The notes under the pieces are model-generated. The model was given only the letters and a program-made list of their open reading frames with translations, did not search any database and was not told the DNA's origin. From Bacteroidaceae bacterium (GTDB lineage: Bacteria; Bacteroidota; Bacteroidia; Bacteroidales; Bacteroidaceae): 48,890 nucleotides of DNA. Positions 48,824 through 48,890 of the stretch are shown here, one piece after another. The position numbers were made by a program, and so were the translations under genes. Each line of letters begins with the position of its first letter. Within the stretch, counting starts at the first letter, position 1. The stretch spans positions 1-48,890 of the forward strand of contig JAFUYM010000063.1 of assembly GCA_017470525.1 (NCBI GenBank), written 5' to 3'.

Positions 48824-48890
48824 ATGATGAACAAGTTCTTCCGCATCCTATTACTTTTCCTCGCGACTGTCCTGCCGCTCCATGCCCAGC
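48824..48890 (+). CDS. Start of an exported protein gene, cut by the window edge
   Basis: Only 22 codons are visible: MMNKFFRILLLFLATVLPLHAQ, a clear signal peptide with a likely cut after HA or HAQ. The start may be the ATG at 48824 or at 48827. The mature protein lies beyond the window, so no function can be given. Its promoter and operator layout matches that of the regulator/MG2 operon, which suggests that it encodes a related regulator or an MG2-type protein. Confidence 0.75.
   Translation, partial: MMNKFFRILLLFLATVLPLHAQ

Overview
The window looks like chromosomal DNA of a member of the Bacteroidales, most likely Prevotella/Segatella-like. The reasons are the recurrent -7 promoter element TAnnTTTG in front of many genes, the absence of strong Shine-Dalgarno sites, lipoproteins with an acidic stretch after the lipid-modified cysteine, DUF4837 and DUF5020 family proteins, the folP-cdaA gene order, and the density of plant-glycan hydrolases (GH2, CE12, GH105, GH51, GH98). 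No tRNA, rRNA, CRISPR array, phage or transposase gene was found.

Layout. (1) 175-15267, minus strand: a surface polysaccharide operon read leftward from a promoter near 15480. It encodes a Wza-like export lipoprotein, a Wzc-like tyrosine autokinase, a GT4-like protein that has lost its catalytic motifs, the Wzm and Wzt halves of an ABC exporter, a series of GT2, GT4 and GT-D glycosyltransferases, and a membrane-anchored GH88/105-like protein. Many genes overlap by 1-4 bases. (2) 15704-22908, minus: rhamnogalacturonan (pectin) enzymes, CE12 and GH2 in one operon and GH105 separately, with a ferredoxin and a DUF4837 lipoprotein between them. (3) 22987-29208, minus: a three-gene operon of a membrane-spanning regulator (periplasmic part with a cysteine-less TlpA-like domain, one TM helix, cytoplasmic HTH) and two secreted MG2-domain proteins, one a shortened paralogue of the other. 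(4) 29771-33202, plus: two NCS2 nucleobase permeases and a DUF5020/Tsx-like outer-membrane protein. (5) 33298-36320, plus: folP, cdaA and murF. (6) 36346-44767: GH51 arabinofuranosidase, a VWA lipoprotein on the minus strand, a Lys/Glu repeat protein and a large GH98-like protein. (7) 44890-48475, minus: an NSS sodium symporter, VanZ-like protein, CYTH protein and prfB. At the right edge a new plus-strand gene for an exported protein begins.

The most interesting signal is that the promoter of the regulator/MG2 operon (29238-29372) and the promoter of the gene cut by the right edge (48658-48780) share one elaborate architecture: GTTACA boxes 11 bases apart, then about 48 bases later an inverted CCCTGTAACA box, then a -33 TTG and a TAACTTTG -7 element at identical spacing. 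This predicts a shared regulon about 19 kb apart and links the orphan regulator to an unseen partner gene. A second theme is repeats. Nearly all simple tandem arrays here have a period of seven bases. Several begin at the stop codon of a gene, two lie directly on the -33 region of pectin-enzyme promoters, and one sits in frame inside murF. Several long perfect inverted repeats also occupy the intergenic gaps.
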